From the NCBI RefSeq assembly GCF_030814435.1, contig NZ_JAUSUW010000018.1, positions 1 through 64,000 of the forward strand: a DNA stretch of 64,000 nucleotides. Direction: 5' to 3'. The translations under genes and the position numbers were made by a program. The stretch comes from Peteryoungia aggregata LMG 23059 (GTDB lineage Bacteria > Pseudomonadota > Alphaproteobacteria > Rhizobiales > Rhizobiaceae). The notes below the pieces were generated by a model. That model was not told the DNA's origin. It saw nothing but the letters and a program-made list of their open reading frames with translations, and did no database searches. Positions 18,148-25,230 of the stretch are shown piece by piece. How positions within the stretch are numbered: the stretch's first letter is position 1; every line of letters begins with the position of its first letter.

Positions 18148-19182
18148 ATGGATAACCTCATGGCGGACACGAGGAAGACAGGCTGGCGGCGTCTCGGCGG
18201 AGGGATGGCCGTTTCCCTGCTGCTGCATGCGCTTGCGGTGGCTATCTTTCTGTTGAGTTTCGACAGCCCGGTCAATCTTGCCGAAGAGGAAGAAGCCGTG
18301 GAGGTGACGCTGGTTGCGCCGCCCGAACAGCCCGAACCGGAGCCGACTCCCGAAGAGCCCGAGGCGGAAGCGGCAGAACCGGAGACACCGGAGCCGCCGT
18401 CTGCGCCGCAGCCCGAGGTCGCGCCGCAGCCAGAACCGGAACCTGCGGCGCAGCCACCTGTCCCTGAGCCTGATGTGCCGGAGCCAGAGGTGCCGGATGC
18501 AGCGCAGGTTCCCATTCCCGTTCTGAGGCCGGTGGTGCGATTTGGCGAGCGTGACAGCGGGCCGGAACTTTCGCGGGGCACCGAGGTCGAAGCCGAGGCC
18601 GCCGAGGAGACACCCGCGACAGAGGATGAGGAGACCGCAGAAGCCACGCCGACTGTCGCGCAGCCGGAGATCACCTTGCCAGAGGCTCCGCCTGCCGAGA
18701 CGACAGCTGCTGAATCGGCTGAAACAACGAACGAGACCAGCGGTGAGGCGGAAGCGCCAGCCGACGAGCAGTCTTCGGATCGTCCTTCGGAAGCCGCACT
18801 CACTGATGCAAAGCTTGAGCCACGCGAGGTCACCGAACTCTTCTCGTCGGCCATATCCGGCGATCAGGCGGCCGTGACGGCCATGGCGGGGCTGACGCGG
18901 CAGGAGCGCGGCGACCAGCTCTGCGGCACTGAACTCAGCCAGCAGCTGCGTAACGGCACGCCTGCCTATGTGCCATATTTTCTGCCGATATTGCGTCTGG
19001 GAGAGGGCAATGTGGTGGATGTCCCGCTTGCCGCCTTCCGTGAGATCAACGGCGCCTGGATCAACATCGGAGTTCGCTGCGAGGTCGATGATGACGCAAC
19101 GCAGGTGGTCCGCTTCTCCTTGTCTGTCGGCAAGGCCGTTCCGCGATCGGAGTGGGCCGGGCGCGGCTTTCCCGACACCTGA
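18148..19182 (+). CDS. TonB-like Pro/Glu-rich protein with C-terminal DUF930-type domain
   Basis: A 344-residue protein with one N-terminal membrane helix (MAVSLLLHALAVAIFLLSF, about 20-38), then about 180 residues very rich in Pro, Glu and Ala with many PEP/EPE steps, and a C-terminal folded domain from about 225 (LTRQERGDQLCGTELSQQL, with paired cysteines at LCG and RCEVDD). The start resembles TonB, which spans the periplasm with such a rod, but the C-terminal domain looks like the rhizobial DUF930 family rather than TonB. Function unknown. The ATG at 18148 has no strong ribosome site; 18160 is an alternative. Confidence 0.75.
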   Translation: MDNLMADTRKTGWRRLGGGMAVSLLLHALAVAIFLLSFDSPVNLAEEEEAVEVTLVAPPEQPEPEPTPEEPEAEAAEPETPEPPSAPQPEVAPQPEPEPAAQPPVPEPDVPEPEVPDAAQVPIPVLRPVVRFGERDSGPELSRGTEVEAEAAEETPATEDEETAEATPTVAQPEITLPEAPPAETTAAESAETTNETSGEAEAPADEQSSDRPSEAALTDAKLEPREVTELFSSAISGDQAAVTAMAGLTRQERGDQLCGTELSQQLRNGTPAYVPYFLPILRLGEGNVVDVPLAAFREINGAWINIGVRCEVDDDATQVVRFSLSVGKAVPRSEWAGRGFPDT

Positions 19183-19194
19183 CGGCCTTGAGCA

Positions 19195-20343
19195 CTATCC
19201 CAGCGCTCTGCGAATCACCGCCATGAAGATCCGTGCACCGATTTCGGTCAGGCCGTCGGGATAGTCGTAGTCGGGATTGTGCAGGGCCGGGTGATGTTCC
19301 CCTGCGCCGAGGAAGAACATGGCTGAGGGGCAGATGGTGCGCAGGCGACCGAAATCTTCCGAGGCCCGCATTGGGAGATTGCCTTCGTTGAAAGCGACTT
19401 TCTCGGCCGCCAGTGCTGCCTCCAGATGGGTGACGGCCTCCGGCGCATTCTCGCAGTGGAAGAAGACGTCGTGATAGCTGATGGCGTGCTCAAGGCCTGC
19501 CTCCCGGACCGCCTGGCCCACCATTGCCTCCGCCTTCTCGCAAAGCTCGGCCATACGGTCATCGATCAGGGTGCGCAGGGTCACCCAGATCTCGGCGTCG
19601 CCGGGGGCGATGCCGAAGGCCTGTTCGCCGAGGACCGCATGTGTGACGGTCGCGAGCGTGAAGTCGATGGCCGGCGGGGCGCCGTGAGATAGGGCAGTCA
19701 GCGCCGGCATTAGTCGGGAGATCGTTGCCATGGGCGAAAGGCCGGTTTCCGGCTGGGAGGCATGGGCCGTCTTGCCTGACAGCCTGATCTTCATGCCACG
19801 CGAGGCGCAGTTGACCGGTCCGGTCTTCAGCGCAACCGTGCCGAAGGCAAGACCCGGCATGTTGTGCAGCGAATAGGCGAAATCGGGCCGGATCTCTGCG
19901 AAGCGCGGGTCGGCCAGCACGGCCGCAGCGCCACTGCCGTCTTCTTCGGCCGGCTGCCAGAGCAGCACCACACGTCCCCGCGCGATGGGTGCGCGCGACA
20001 AGCCGGTGGCCAGTGCGAGAAGAATGGTCGAGTGACCGTCATGGCCGCAAAGGTGACCCTTGCCGGTGACGGTCGAGCGGTGGGCGGCTTGCGATTTCTC
20101 GTCGATCGGCAGGGCATCGAGCTCGGCGCGGAAGAGCAGGCAAGGTCCTGGCGCTTCCCCTTCGAACACGGCAGCCACCCCGTGGCCACCAAGGTCGGTG
20201 AGGACCATCGATGGCGCAAGTGGGCGGAGCGCCTCGACCACACGGTTGGCCGTTTCCCTTTCCTCGCCGGAGACTTCCGGATGGCGGTGCAGGTCCCGCC
20301 GGAAGGCTGTGAGCTTGACCATGTCGTGGTCGGTCAGGAACAT
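19195..20343 (-). CDS. M20 family metallo-amidohydrolase (hippurate hydrolase-like)
   Basis: A 382-residue M20D-type hydrolase that cleaves N-acyl amino acids or similar amides. It shows the metal-binding motif GHLCGHDGHST, the catalytic Glu pair in LWQPAEEDGSG, HNMPGL, and the lid-domain pattern SGKTAHASQPETG. The ATG at 20343 is chosen because GAGGAG lies 7 bases before it; a longer frame to 20418 would overlap the LysE gene by 4 bases and lacks a site. It lies downstream of the exporter gene on the same strand, so an amino-acid-derivative hydrolysis plus export unit is possible. Confidence 0.9.
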   Translation of the reverse strand: MFLTDHDMVKLTAFRRDLHRHPEVSGEERETANRVVEALRPLAPSMVLTDLGGHGVAAVFEGEAPGPCLLFRAELDALPIDEKSQAAHRSTVTGKGHLCGHDGHSTILLALATGLSRAPIARGRVVLLWQPAEEDGSGAAAVLADPRFAEIRPDFAYSLHNMPGLAFGTVALKTGPVNCASRGMKIRLSGKTAHASQPETGLSPMATISRLMPALTALSHGAPPAIDFTLATVTHAVLGEQAFGIAPGDAEIWVTLRTLIDDRMAELCEKAEAMVGQAVREAGLEHAISYHDVFFHCENAPEAVTHLEAALAAEKVAFNEGNLPMRASEDFGRLRTICPSAMFFLGAGEHHPALHNPDYDYPDGLTEIGARIFMAVIRRALG

Positions 20344-20414
20344 CGGCATCTCCTCATCATCGGCAACTTCGTCACTATAACAGGGCTGTGACCAGATGAA
20401 GTGCCGGGGCTCGC

Positions 20415-21014
20415 TCATTTCAGCAGATTGATCGCAATCGATGCCATGACCAGGGCGATGATCCCGTCAAGAATGCGCCAGGCGACAGGCCTTGCAAACA
20501 AGGGTGCCAGCAGCCGGGCGCCATAGCCGAGGCTGAAGAAGAAGACGAAGGATGCGGTCATGGCGCCAAGCGCAAAGGCGGTTTCGTGATCGGCATAACG
20601 GGTCGAAATCGAGCCCAGAAGCACGACGGTGTCCAGGTAGACATGCGGGTTCAGCCAGGTGAAGGCGATGCAGGTGAGGAGGGCGGCATGCAGGCTTGTG
20701 GCGGTAGTCTCGCCGGCACCCAGGCTGTTGCCACCCGTCCAGGCGGAATAGAGGCTGCGCAGGGCATAGACGATCAGGAAGGCCGCGCCGCCAAAGCGCA
20801 TGACGGGTTCCAGCCAGTCCAGACGCGACAGGACCGTTGCAAAGCCGGCGACGCCGAGGGCAATCAGGATGGCGTCCGAGATTGCGCAGGTCAGCACCAG
20901 CGGCAGCACATGCTCGCGTCTGAGGCCCTGGCGCAGGATAAAGGCGTTTTGTGCCCCGATCGCGACGATCAGGCTCAGTCCGAGAAGAAAACCGGCGGTG
21001 GCGGCAACGAGCAT
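20415..21014 (-). CDS. LysE/ArgO-type amino acid exporter
   Basis: A 199-residue membrane protein with about six helices and the LysE superfamily start GFLLGLSLIVAIGAQNAFILRQG shortened here as IGAQNAFILRQG, plus FTWLNPHVYLDT, which is diagnostic for the LysE/ArgO branch that exports basic amino acids. The ATG at 21014 is preceded by AGGGGTCTGTC. It is divergent from a LysG/ArgP-type regulator 87 bases away, the classic arrangement in which the regulator senses lysine or arginine and switches on the exporter. Confidence 0.92.
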   Translation of the reverse strand: MLVAATAGFLLGLSLIVAIGAQNAFILRQGLRREHVLPLVLTCAISDAILIALGVAGFATVLSRLDWLEPVMRFGGAAFLIVYALRSLYSAWTGGNSLGAGETTATSLHAALLTCIAFTWLNPHVYLDTVVLLGSISTRYADHETAFALGAMTASFVFFFSLGYGARLLAPLFARPVAWRILDGIIALVMASIAINLLK

Positions 21015-21059
21015 GACAGACCCCTGTGGAATGCCGCTTTGACTAAGTGCCTCCGATTC

Positions 21060-21103
21060 ATTAGAAAAGATAATATATTTAATCGAGCATAAGGATTTCT
21101 AAT
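21060..21103. promoter_or_regulatory. inverted repeat in the exporter/regulator intergenic region
   Basis: ATTAGAAA (21060-21067) and TTTCTAAT (21096-21103) form a perfect 8-bp inverted repeat separated by 28 AT-rich bases, and the right arm reaches into the ATG of the LysR gene at 21102. LysR regulators usually bind such split sites between divergent genes, so this may be the control region for both. Binding is inferred. Confidence 0.45.
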
Positions 21104-22004
21104 GTTTGATCCAGCGCAGCTTGCTGCCCTGTCGGCGGTGCTCAGAACCGGCAGCTTCGAACGCGCCGCCCAGATGCTGCATGTCACGCAATCGGCTATA
21201 TCCCAGCGGGTGCGGCAGCTCGAGGAACAGGCCGGGACCTCTCTCGTCATCCGGTCGCAGCCCTGCCGGGCGACGGACGCCGGGGAGCGGCTTTTTCGCC
21301 ATGCGGAGGAATTGCGAATGCTTGAACAGGGGGTTCGCCGCGATCTCGGCCTCGCCTTGCCAGGCGAGGGGAAGGTGCGGGGCTGGCCGACCCTGCGGCT
21401 GGCGGTGAATGCCGACAGTCTGGCCACCTGGTTCGTCCCGGCGATGGCCAAAGTTGAGGCGGTGCTGTTCGATCTCGTGATCGACGACCAGGACCACAGC
21501 GCCGACTGGCTGCAGCGCGGCGAGGTGCGGGCGGCGATCAGCGGCTCGCCAAAGCCGGTGCAGGGGTGCGACTGTCGCCCGCTCGGCGCATTGCGTTATC
21601 TGGCAACCGCGAGCCCTGCCTTCGTGGAGCGATGGTTCGGTGCGGATGGTGTAACCGCGCAGCGGATTTCAGAGGCGCCTGTGATCACCTTCAACGCCAA
21701 GGATCGTTTGCAGACGCGCTGGGCTGAACAGGCGCTGGGTATCGCATCCATGGGGCCTTCCCACTGGCTGCCGTCGAGCCATGCCTTCGTGGATGCCGCG
21801 ATCGCGGGGCTAGGCTGGGGCATGAATCCCGAGGCACGGGCTGCGACGGCCATTGCCGATGGGCGATTGCAGGAGCTGATCCCCGGGCAGCCGCTCGACG
21901 TGCCACTCTACTGGCATGTCAGCCGCACCGTGGCGGGAGCGCTGAAGCCATTGACGGCCGCAGTTCAAAGTGCCGCGAGCGCCGTGCTGCGGCCGATCGG
22001 CTGA
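21102..22004 (+). CDS. LysR-family regulator, ArgP/LysG type
   Basis: A 300-residue LysR-type transcription factor. The N-terminal winged helix-turn-helix is clear (GSFERAAQMLHVTQSAISQR) and begins MFDPAQLAALSAVLRTGSF, as in ArgP/LysG. The C-terminal effector domain has LAVNADSLATWFVPA, a hallmark of this subgroup. Its divergence from the LysE-type exporter supports the role of sensing basic amino acids and activating export. AAGGA sits 6 bases before the ATG. Confidence 0.92.
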   Translation: MFDPAQLAALSAVLRTGSFERAAQMLHVTQSAISQRVRQLEEQAGTSLVIRSQPCRATDAGERLFRHAEELRMLEQGVRRDLGLALPGEGKVRGWPTLRLAVNADSLATWFVPAMAKVEAVLFDLVIDDQDHSADWLQRGEVRAAISGSPKPVQGCDCRPLGALRYLATASPAFVERWFGADGVTAQRISEAPVITFNAKDRLQTRWAEQALGIASMGPSHWLPSSHAFVDAAIAGLGWGMNPEARAATAIADGRLQELIPGQPLDVPLYWHVSRTVAGALKPLTAAVQSAASAVLRPIG

Positions 22005-22075
22005 GGTTGCGACCGCCAGCCGCCCTTGCCGCTGGCCGGCCAAAGACTATCTTCGGCACAGAGAAGGAGATACCC

Positions 22076-22456
22076 ATGTCGCTCGAAAACCAGACGCTTG
22101 CCGTGATCGACGCCTTCAATCGTCACGATTTCGACGCCTTGCTCGCGCTGTTCGAGAAGGAGGCTGTTCTCGATCTGCCCGACGGGATCCGGGTGATCGG
22201 CAAGGCGGCGTTTCGCGATACGCTGGCAGCCTATGTCCTGCGCCATGACCTCACGCTCGCCGACCAGGTCATCATGACCGATGGCGCGGGTTTTCGAGTG
22301 GCGGCCGAATGCACGCTGAATGGGCGGGACCGCCGCCATGTCGATACGGATCAGAAAGAAGACATCGTTTCTTATGCGCTGCCGGCAGTGCTGATCCTGG
22401 AGCGGGAGGGCGATCTCTTCAGCCGGCTGAGCCTCTATGCCGGGACACGGCCCTGA
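22076..22456 (+). CDS. SnoaL/NTF2-like small protein
   Basis: A 126-residue protein with the cone-shaped NTF2/SnoaL-like fold pattern: an N-terminal helix (LAVIDAFNRHDFDALLALFEKEAVLDLP), then strands including VRVIGKAAFRD-type residues and AECTLNGRDRR. Such proteins may be small enzymes or binding proteins; nothing here fixes a reaction. GAGAAGGAGATACCC precedes the ATG, a very strong ribosome site, so an in-frame extension upstream to 22007 is rejected. Confidence 0.72.
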   Translation: MSLENQTLAVIDAFNRHDFDALLALFEKEAVLDLPDGIRVIGKAAFRDTLAAYVLRHDLTLADQVIMTDGAGFRVAAECTLNGRDRRHVDTDQKEDIVSYALPAVLILEREGDLFSRLSLYAGTRP

Positions 22457-22463
22457 CACGCCC

Positions 22464-22925
22464 TCATGCGGAGGCGAGATAGGCTTCCAGCACCGTCACG
22501 ATCATCGCATGGTCCTCCTCCGACTTGAGGCCGGAGACCGTGATGGCGGCAACGACCCCCGTTCCGCTCACGCGTACGGGGAAGCTGCCGCCATGATCGG
22601 CGTATTCGAGGGGATCCAGGCCGATTTCGGGGGAGACGCTGCGGCCACGGGCGCGGTTGAGTTCTCCGACCCGCAGGGATGACTTGTGCATACGCAGCGT
22701 GACATTGCTCTTGCGGCGTGCCCAATGGTCGTTGTCCGGGGATGCCCCGGGCAGGGCTGCATGGAAGAGGGTGCGATCAGCGGTGCGGATGTCGATGACA
22801 ACAGGTGCCTTTTGGGACAGTGCGAGATCTACAAGCCGACGGCCCACCTCAAGCGCGGTCATCTCGTCGAAGCGCTTGAAAACGAGTTCACTTTCCTGCT
22901 TCTCGATGGTTTCTATCAGGCTCAT
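22464..22925 (-). CDS. UPF0303 / GlcG-HbpS-like heme-degrading domain protein
   Basis: A 153-residue protein matching the UPF0303 (YBR137W-like) group of the GlcG/HbpS fold: SLIETIEKQESELVFKRF, GRRLVDLALSQKAPVVIDI, DHWARRKSNVTLRMHKSS and YADHGGSFPVRVSGTGVV, AAITVSGLKSEEDHAMIV. Some fold members bind or degrade heme, but the role of this subgroup is unsettled. CAGGGAGGACG lies before the ATG. It ends 7 bases from the convergent SnoaL-like gene. Confidence 0.82.
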   Translation of the reverse strand: MSLIETIEKQESELVFKRFDEMTALEVGRRLVDLALSQKAPVVIDIRTADRTLFHAALPGASPDNDHWARRKSNVTLRMHKSSLRVGELNRARGRSVSPEIGLDPLEYADHGGSFPVRVSGTGVVAAITVSGLKSEEDHAMIVTVLEAYLASA

Positions 22926-23026
22926 CGGTCGTTCGTCCTCCCTGTTTGCGCGGGAGACTACTCAGGCGGATCGGCGCTGGCTAGGGGGAGGGCGTGGTTT
23001 CCCCGATGAGAGATGAGGTCTGATCC

Positions 23027-23443
23027 ATGGCGCTGTTGCAGCTGGCAATTTCCACCCGAGGGCAGGGGCTCTACGAATTCACCGAGGCGGCGCGCGACTT
23101 TTTGCGCGACAGCGGTGCACCGGAAGGGGTGATGACCGTCTTCGTGCGCCACACCTCATGTTCGCTGCTGATCCAGGAGAATGCAGATCCGTCTGTCCAG
23201 GTGGATCTGATGGCCTTCTTTCGTCGGCTGGTGCCGCCGACCACGGATCCCTCCATGAACTACATCAGCCATCGCGACGAGGGGCCGGACGACATGCCGG
23301 CGCATATCAAGGCTGCCCTTCTTCCGGTGTCGCTTTCCATTCCTCACGCCGGCGGGCGGCTGCTGCTCGGAACCTGGCAAGGGCTCTATCTCTTCGAGCA
23401 CCGCGATCGCCCGCATCGCCGTGAGGTGGTGTTGCATGTCTGA
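23027..23443 (+). CDS. YjbQ/UPF0047 family protein
   Basis: A 138-residue protein of the YjbQ/UPF0047 family, with the conserved FVRHTSCSLLIQENADP, the histidines in NYISHRDEGPDDMPAHIKA, and the tail LLLGTWQGLYLFEHRD. Family members form trimers and have weak thiamine-phosphate synthase activity in some tests; the biological role is not established. GATGAGGTC lies about 9 bases before the ATG. It is divergent from the UPF0303 gene. Confidence 0.9.
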   Translation: MALLQLAISTRGQGLYEFTEAARDFLRDSGAPEGVMTVFVRHTSCSLLIQENADPSVQVDLMAFFRRLVPPTTDPSMNYISHRDEGPDDMPAHIKAALLPVSLSIPHAGGRLLLGTWQGLYLFEHRDRPHRREVVLHV

Positions 23444-23596
23444 GCCGGTGTCATCGGCGTTTTTGACAAGGTGAACACTTGCTGAATGCGGGCTTCGGAC
23501 TGCGTTCAGCCGCGCCCGCCTAATCTCTCCTCAATCGCTCGCAACGGCGGGATGGCAACGACGGCGCCGAGATGCGTCGGATCAAGGAGAGAGAAA

Positions 23597-23965
23597 ATGA
23601 TCGGCATGCTTCGCAAACTCGGTCTCGCAGCCCTCGTCTCGGTCATGGCGACGACGGGTCTCGCCACCACGGCGTCCGCCGACAGCTTTGGCTGGGGCGT
23701 CTATATCGAAGGCCCGCGCCATGATGGTCGCGGCTGGGATCGACCCGGTCATCGCCCGGGCTGGGACCGTCCCGGCTGGGATCGTCCGCACCGCGGCGAG
23801 TGCCGTCCGCATCATGCCGTGGAGAAAGCCCGCTGGAACGGTCTGCGTCGGGCCTTTGTCGCCGACGTGACGCCGCGCCGGGTGGTGGTCGCCGGCATCC
23901 GTCACGGGGGGCGCGACCGGATGGTCTTTGCCAATGTGCGTGGCTGCCCGGTCATCCGCTCTTGA
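23597..23965 (+). CDS. small secreted protein with WDRPG repeats
   Basis: A 122-residue protein with a signal peptide (MIGMLRKLGLAALVSVMA, probable cut after TASA near residue 29) and a basic, aromatic mature part. The repeated unit WDRPG/H appears four times between residues 40 and 65, followed by a conserved-looking C-terminal half with two cysteines (GECRPHH, RGCPVI). This resembles the small Gly/Arg/Trp periplasmic proteins common in rhizobia; function unknown. GGAGAGAGAAA precedes the ATG. A strong terminator lies 65 bases after the stop. Confidence 0.72.
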   Translation: MIGMLRKLGLAALVSVMATTGLATTASADSFGWGVYIEGPRHDGRGWDRPGHRPGWDRPGWDRPHRGECRPHHAVEKARWNGLRRAFVADVTPRRVVVAGIRHGGRDRMVFANVRGCPVIRS

Positions 23966-24376
23966 CGCAAACGGCAGCGGAGCCGACTGGCCTTGGCTCG
24001 AACGCCGGAGCCTTGCCCGCCCGCCGCCCGGGCCATGCAGCACAGGGCCAGACAAGACCCCGGCTGCATGGCCCTTCCTTTTTCGTATCGGTCGATCTTG
24101 ATGCCTTGAAGACGCCGGATTCGATCCCCATATGCCGATCAACCCGCTGGTCCGGGCCCCTCTGGCAAGAGCCTCCGGCGCTCCTGCGATGTCGGACCGT
24201 TTTCGACACCGTTGCCGGTTCAAGGACCAGTTCATGCTACGCCACAGTTCCGTTCTCCTAGGCCCCGGCCGCTTTCCCTCGGGTGATTACGCCGGCTTGC
24301 AGGCCGGCTGCCCGAAGCCGCGCGTCCAGACTTCGCGGGCCTTCCTTTCATCCTCGCATCGGCAGGAGACGATCCG
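23966..24376 (+). other. intergenic region with terminator
   Basis: A 411-base gap. It holds the terminator described at 24,030-24,083; beyond that I see no gene. GCCGGCTTGCAGGCCGGC near 24,292 is a further small hairpin. The promoter of the next gene should lie here, but no clear elements are visible. Confidence 0.4.
24030..24083 (+). terminator. rho-independent terminator after the secreted-protein gene
   Basis: GGGCCATGCAGC (24030-24041) and GCTGCATGGCCC (24063-24074) make a perfect 12-bp stem with a 21-base loop, followed by TTCCTTTTT. It lies 65 bases after the stop at 23965. Confidence 0.8.
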
Positions 24377-24679
24377 ATGATCGGCGAATGGATCGCATCG
24401 CTCTTCGCCGCGTTTGTCATCGACCCGCTCCAGGCCGACATCCAGCAACGCCTCGAGGAGATGAAGGCGCCGGTTGAGGTTGTGACACAGGCTGGAGACT
24501 GCCTGCGCACGACAGGGCCGCAGCTCATCGATCGGGCAACGGGTGACCTGTGGTGGGCCGGAACGACGGTGGTCTATGTTGCCACGGGTCTGACGAGCCC
24601 GGCCGAGCTTCTCGATGCCGGCAATCCCGCCTGTGCGCCCATCGCCAGCTATCTCACATCCGCGGAAGCGGAAGCCTGA
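24377..24679 (+). CDS. hypothetical protein, 100 residues
   Basis: Not recognised. The protein starts with a hydrophobic stretch (IGEWIASLFAAFVID), continues with an amphipathic helix (LQADIQQRLEEM), and has WWAGTTVVYVATGLTS and two cysteines (DCLRTTG, NPACAPI). The hydrophobic N-terminus may be a membrane anchor or uncleaved signal. GCAGGAGACGATCCG before the ATG is a good ribosome site and codon use matches the surroundings, so the gene is likely real. It is probably co-transcribed with the DUF1476-like gene 26 bases downstream. Confidence 0.6.
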   Translation: MIGEWIASLFAAFVIDPLQADIQQRLEEMKAPVEVVTQAGDCLRTTGPQLIDRATGDLWWAGTTVVYVATGLTSPAELLDAGNPACAPIASYLTSAEAEA

Positions 24680-24705
24680 TCATGATCGAGGAGGAAGATC
24701 GTTCC

Positions 24706-25026
24706 ATGCCGCTTACTGTCATCAATACCACCGCTCTTTCCGCCCACCCGCACGAAGAGGACGGGCTCGGCAGCATTCGTGCCCGTCGCAATCTGCTTGC
24801 CGGCTACTGGGCCGGATCCCTGATCGGCTTCGCCGGTGACGATCTCGGGCGGTATGCCCGGGACCTGCATGCCGTCGATCACGTGGTGAGCGGTGATGGT
24901 GACGTGATCGCCCGGCTTTCGCGCGATCTGGCAACCGCCGGCCACAGCTTCACGCGCGCCGACATCGAGGCAGCGCTGCGCCGCTTTCATGCGCAGGCGC
25001 TGAGAGACACCGGCTGTACCGAATAA
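24706..25026 (+). CDS. DUF1476 (ATP synthase zeta-type inhibitor-like) protein
   Basis: A 106-residue protein whose second half fits DUF1476: RARRNLLAGYWAGSLIG, then GRYARDLHAVDHVV, and a C-terminal FTRADIEAALRRFHAQAL. The known alphaproteobacterial DUF1476 protein, the zeta subunit, inhibits F1 ATPase through an N-terminal inhibitory segment. Here the N-terminal 30 residues (MPLTVINTTALSAHPHEEDG) differ from the usual MTTFDDRE-type start, so this is probably a diverged paralogue. ATG 24706 is preferred since GAGGAGGA sits about 10 bases before it; ATG 24682 is an alternative. Confidence 0.65.
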   Translation: MPLTVINTTALSAHPHEEDGLGSIRARRNLLAGYWAGSLIGFAGDDLGRYARDLHAVDHVVSGDGDVIARLSRDLATAGHSFTRADIEAALRRFHAQALRDTGCTE

Positions 25027-25034
25027 GGGTTTTT

Positions 25035-25062
25035 CGGAGAAGGTTACGTCGTGCCTTCTCCG
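25035..25062. repeat. inverted repeat downstream of DUF1476-like gene
   Basis: CGGAGAAGG and CCTTCTCCG form a perfect 9-bp stem with a 10-base loop, 8 bases after the stop. No T run follows on the plus strand, but T residues precede it, so on the minus strand it would resemble a terminator. The palindrome CCGGAGGCCTCCGG follows immediately. Confidence 0.45.
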
Positions 25063-25230
25063 GAGGCCTCCGGTGAGCTTTGTTGAAATGGTTCAACCGA
25101 ATATCTTCGTATACTTAATTTCAATCGTTTGTGAGGCATAGGTATGTCAGTCGCCGCGTTGTGATGCGGTCGTGTGATCGACGTCGCGTGGACCATCATG
25201 ATCCTCCGCCGTTGTCTGGAGGAACCACGC

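Noticed and set aside
23700-23800. Direct repeats resembling a CRISPR array
   Set aside because: The repeats are codons for the WDRPG units inside a signal-peptide gene and have no spacers.
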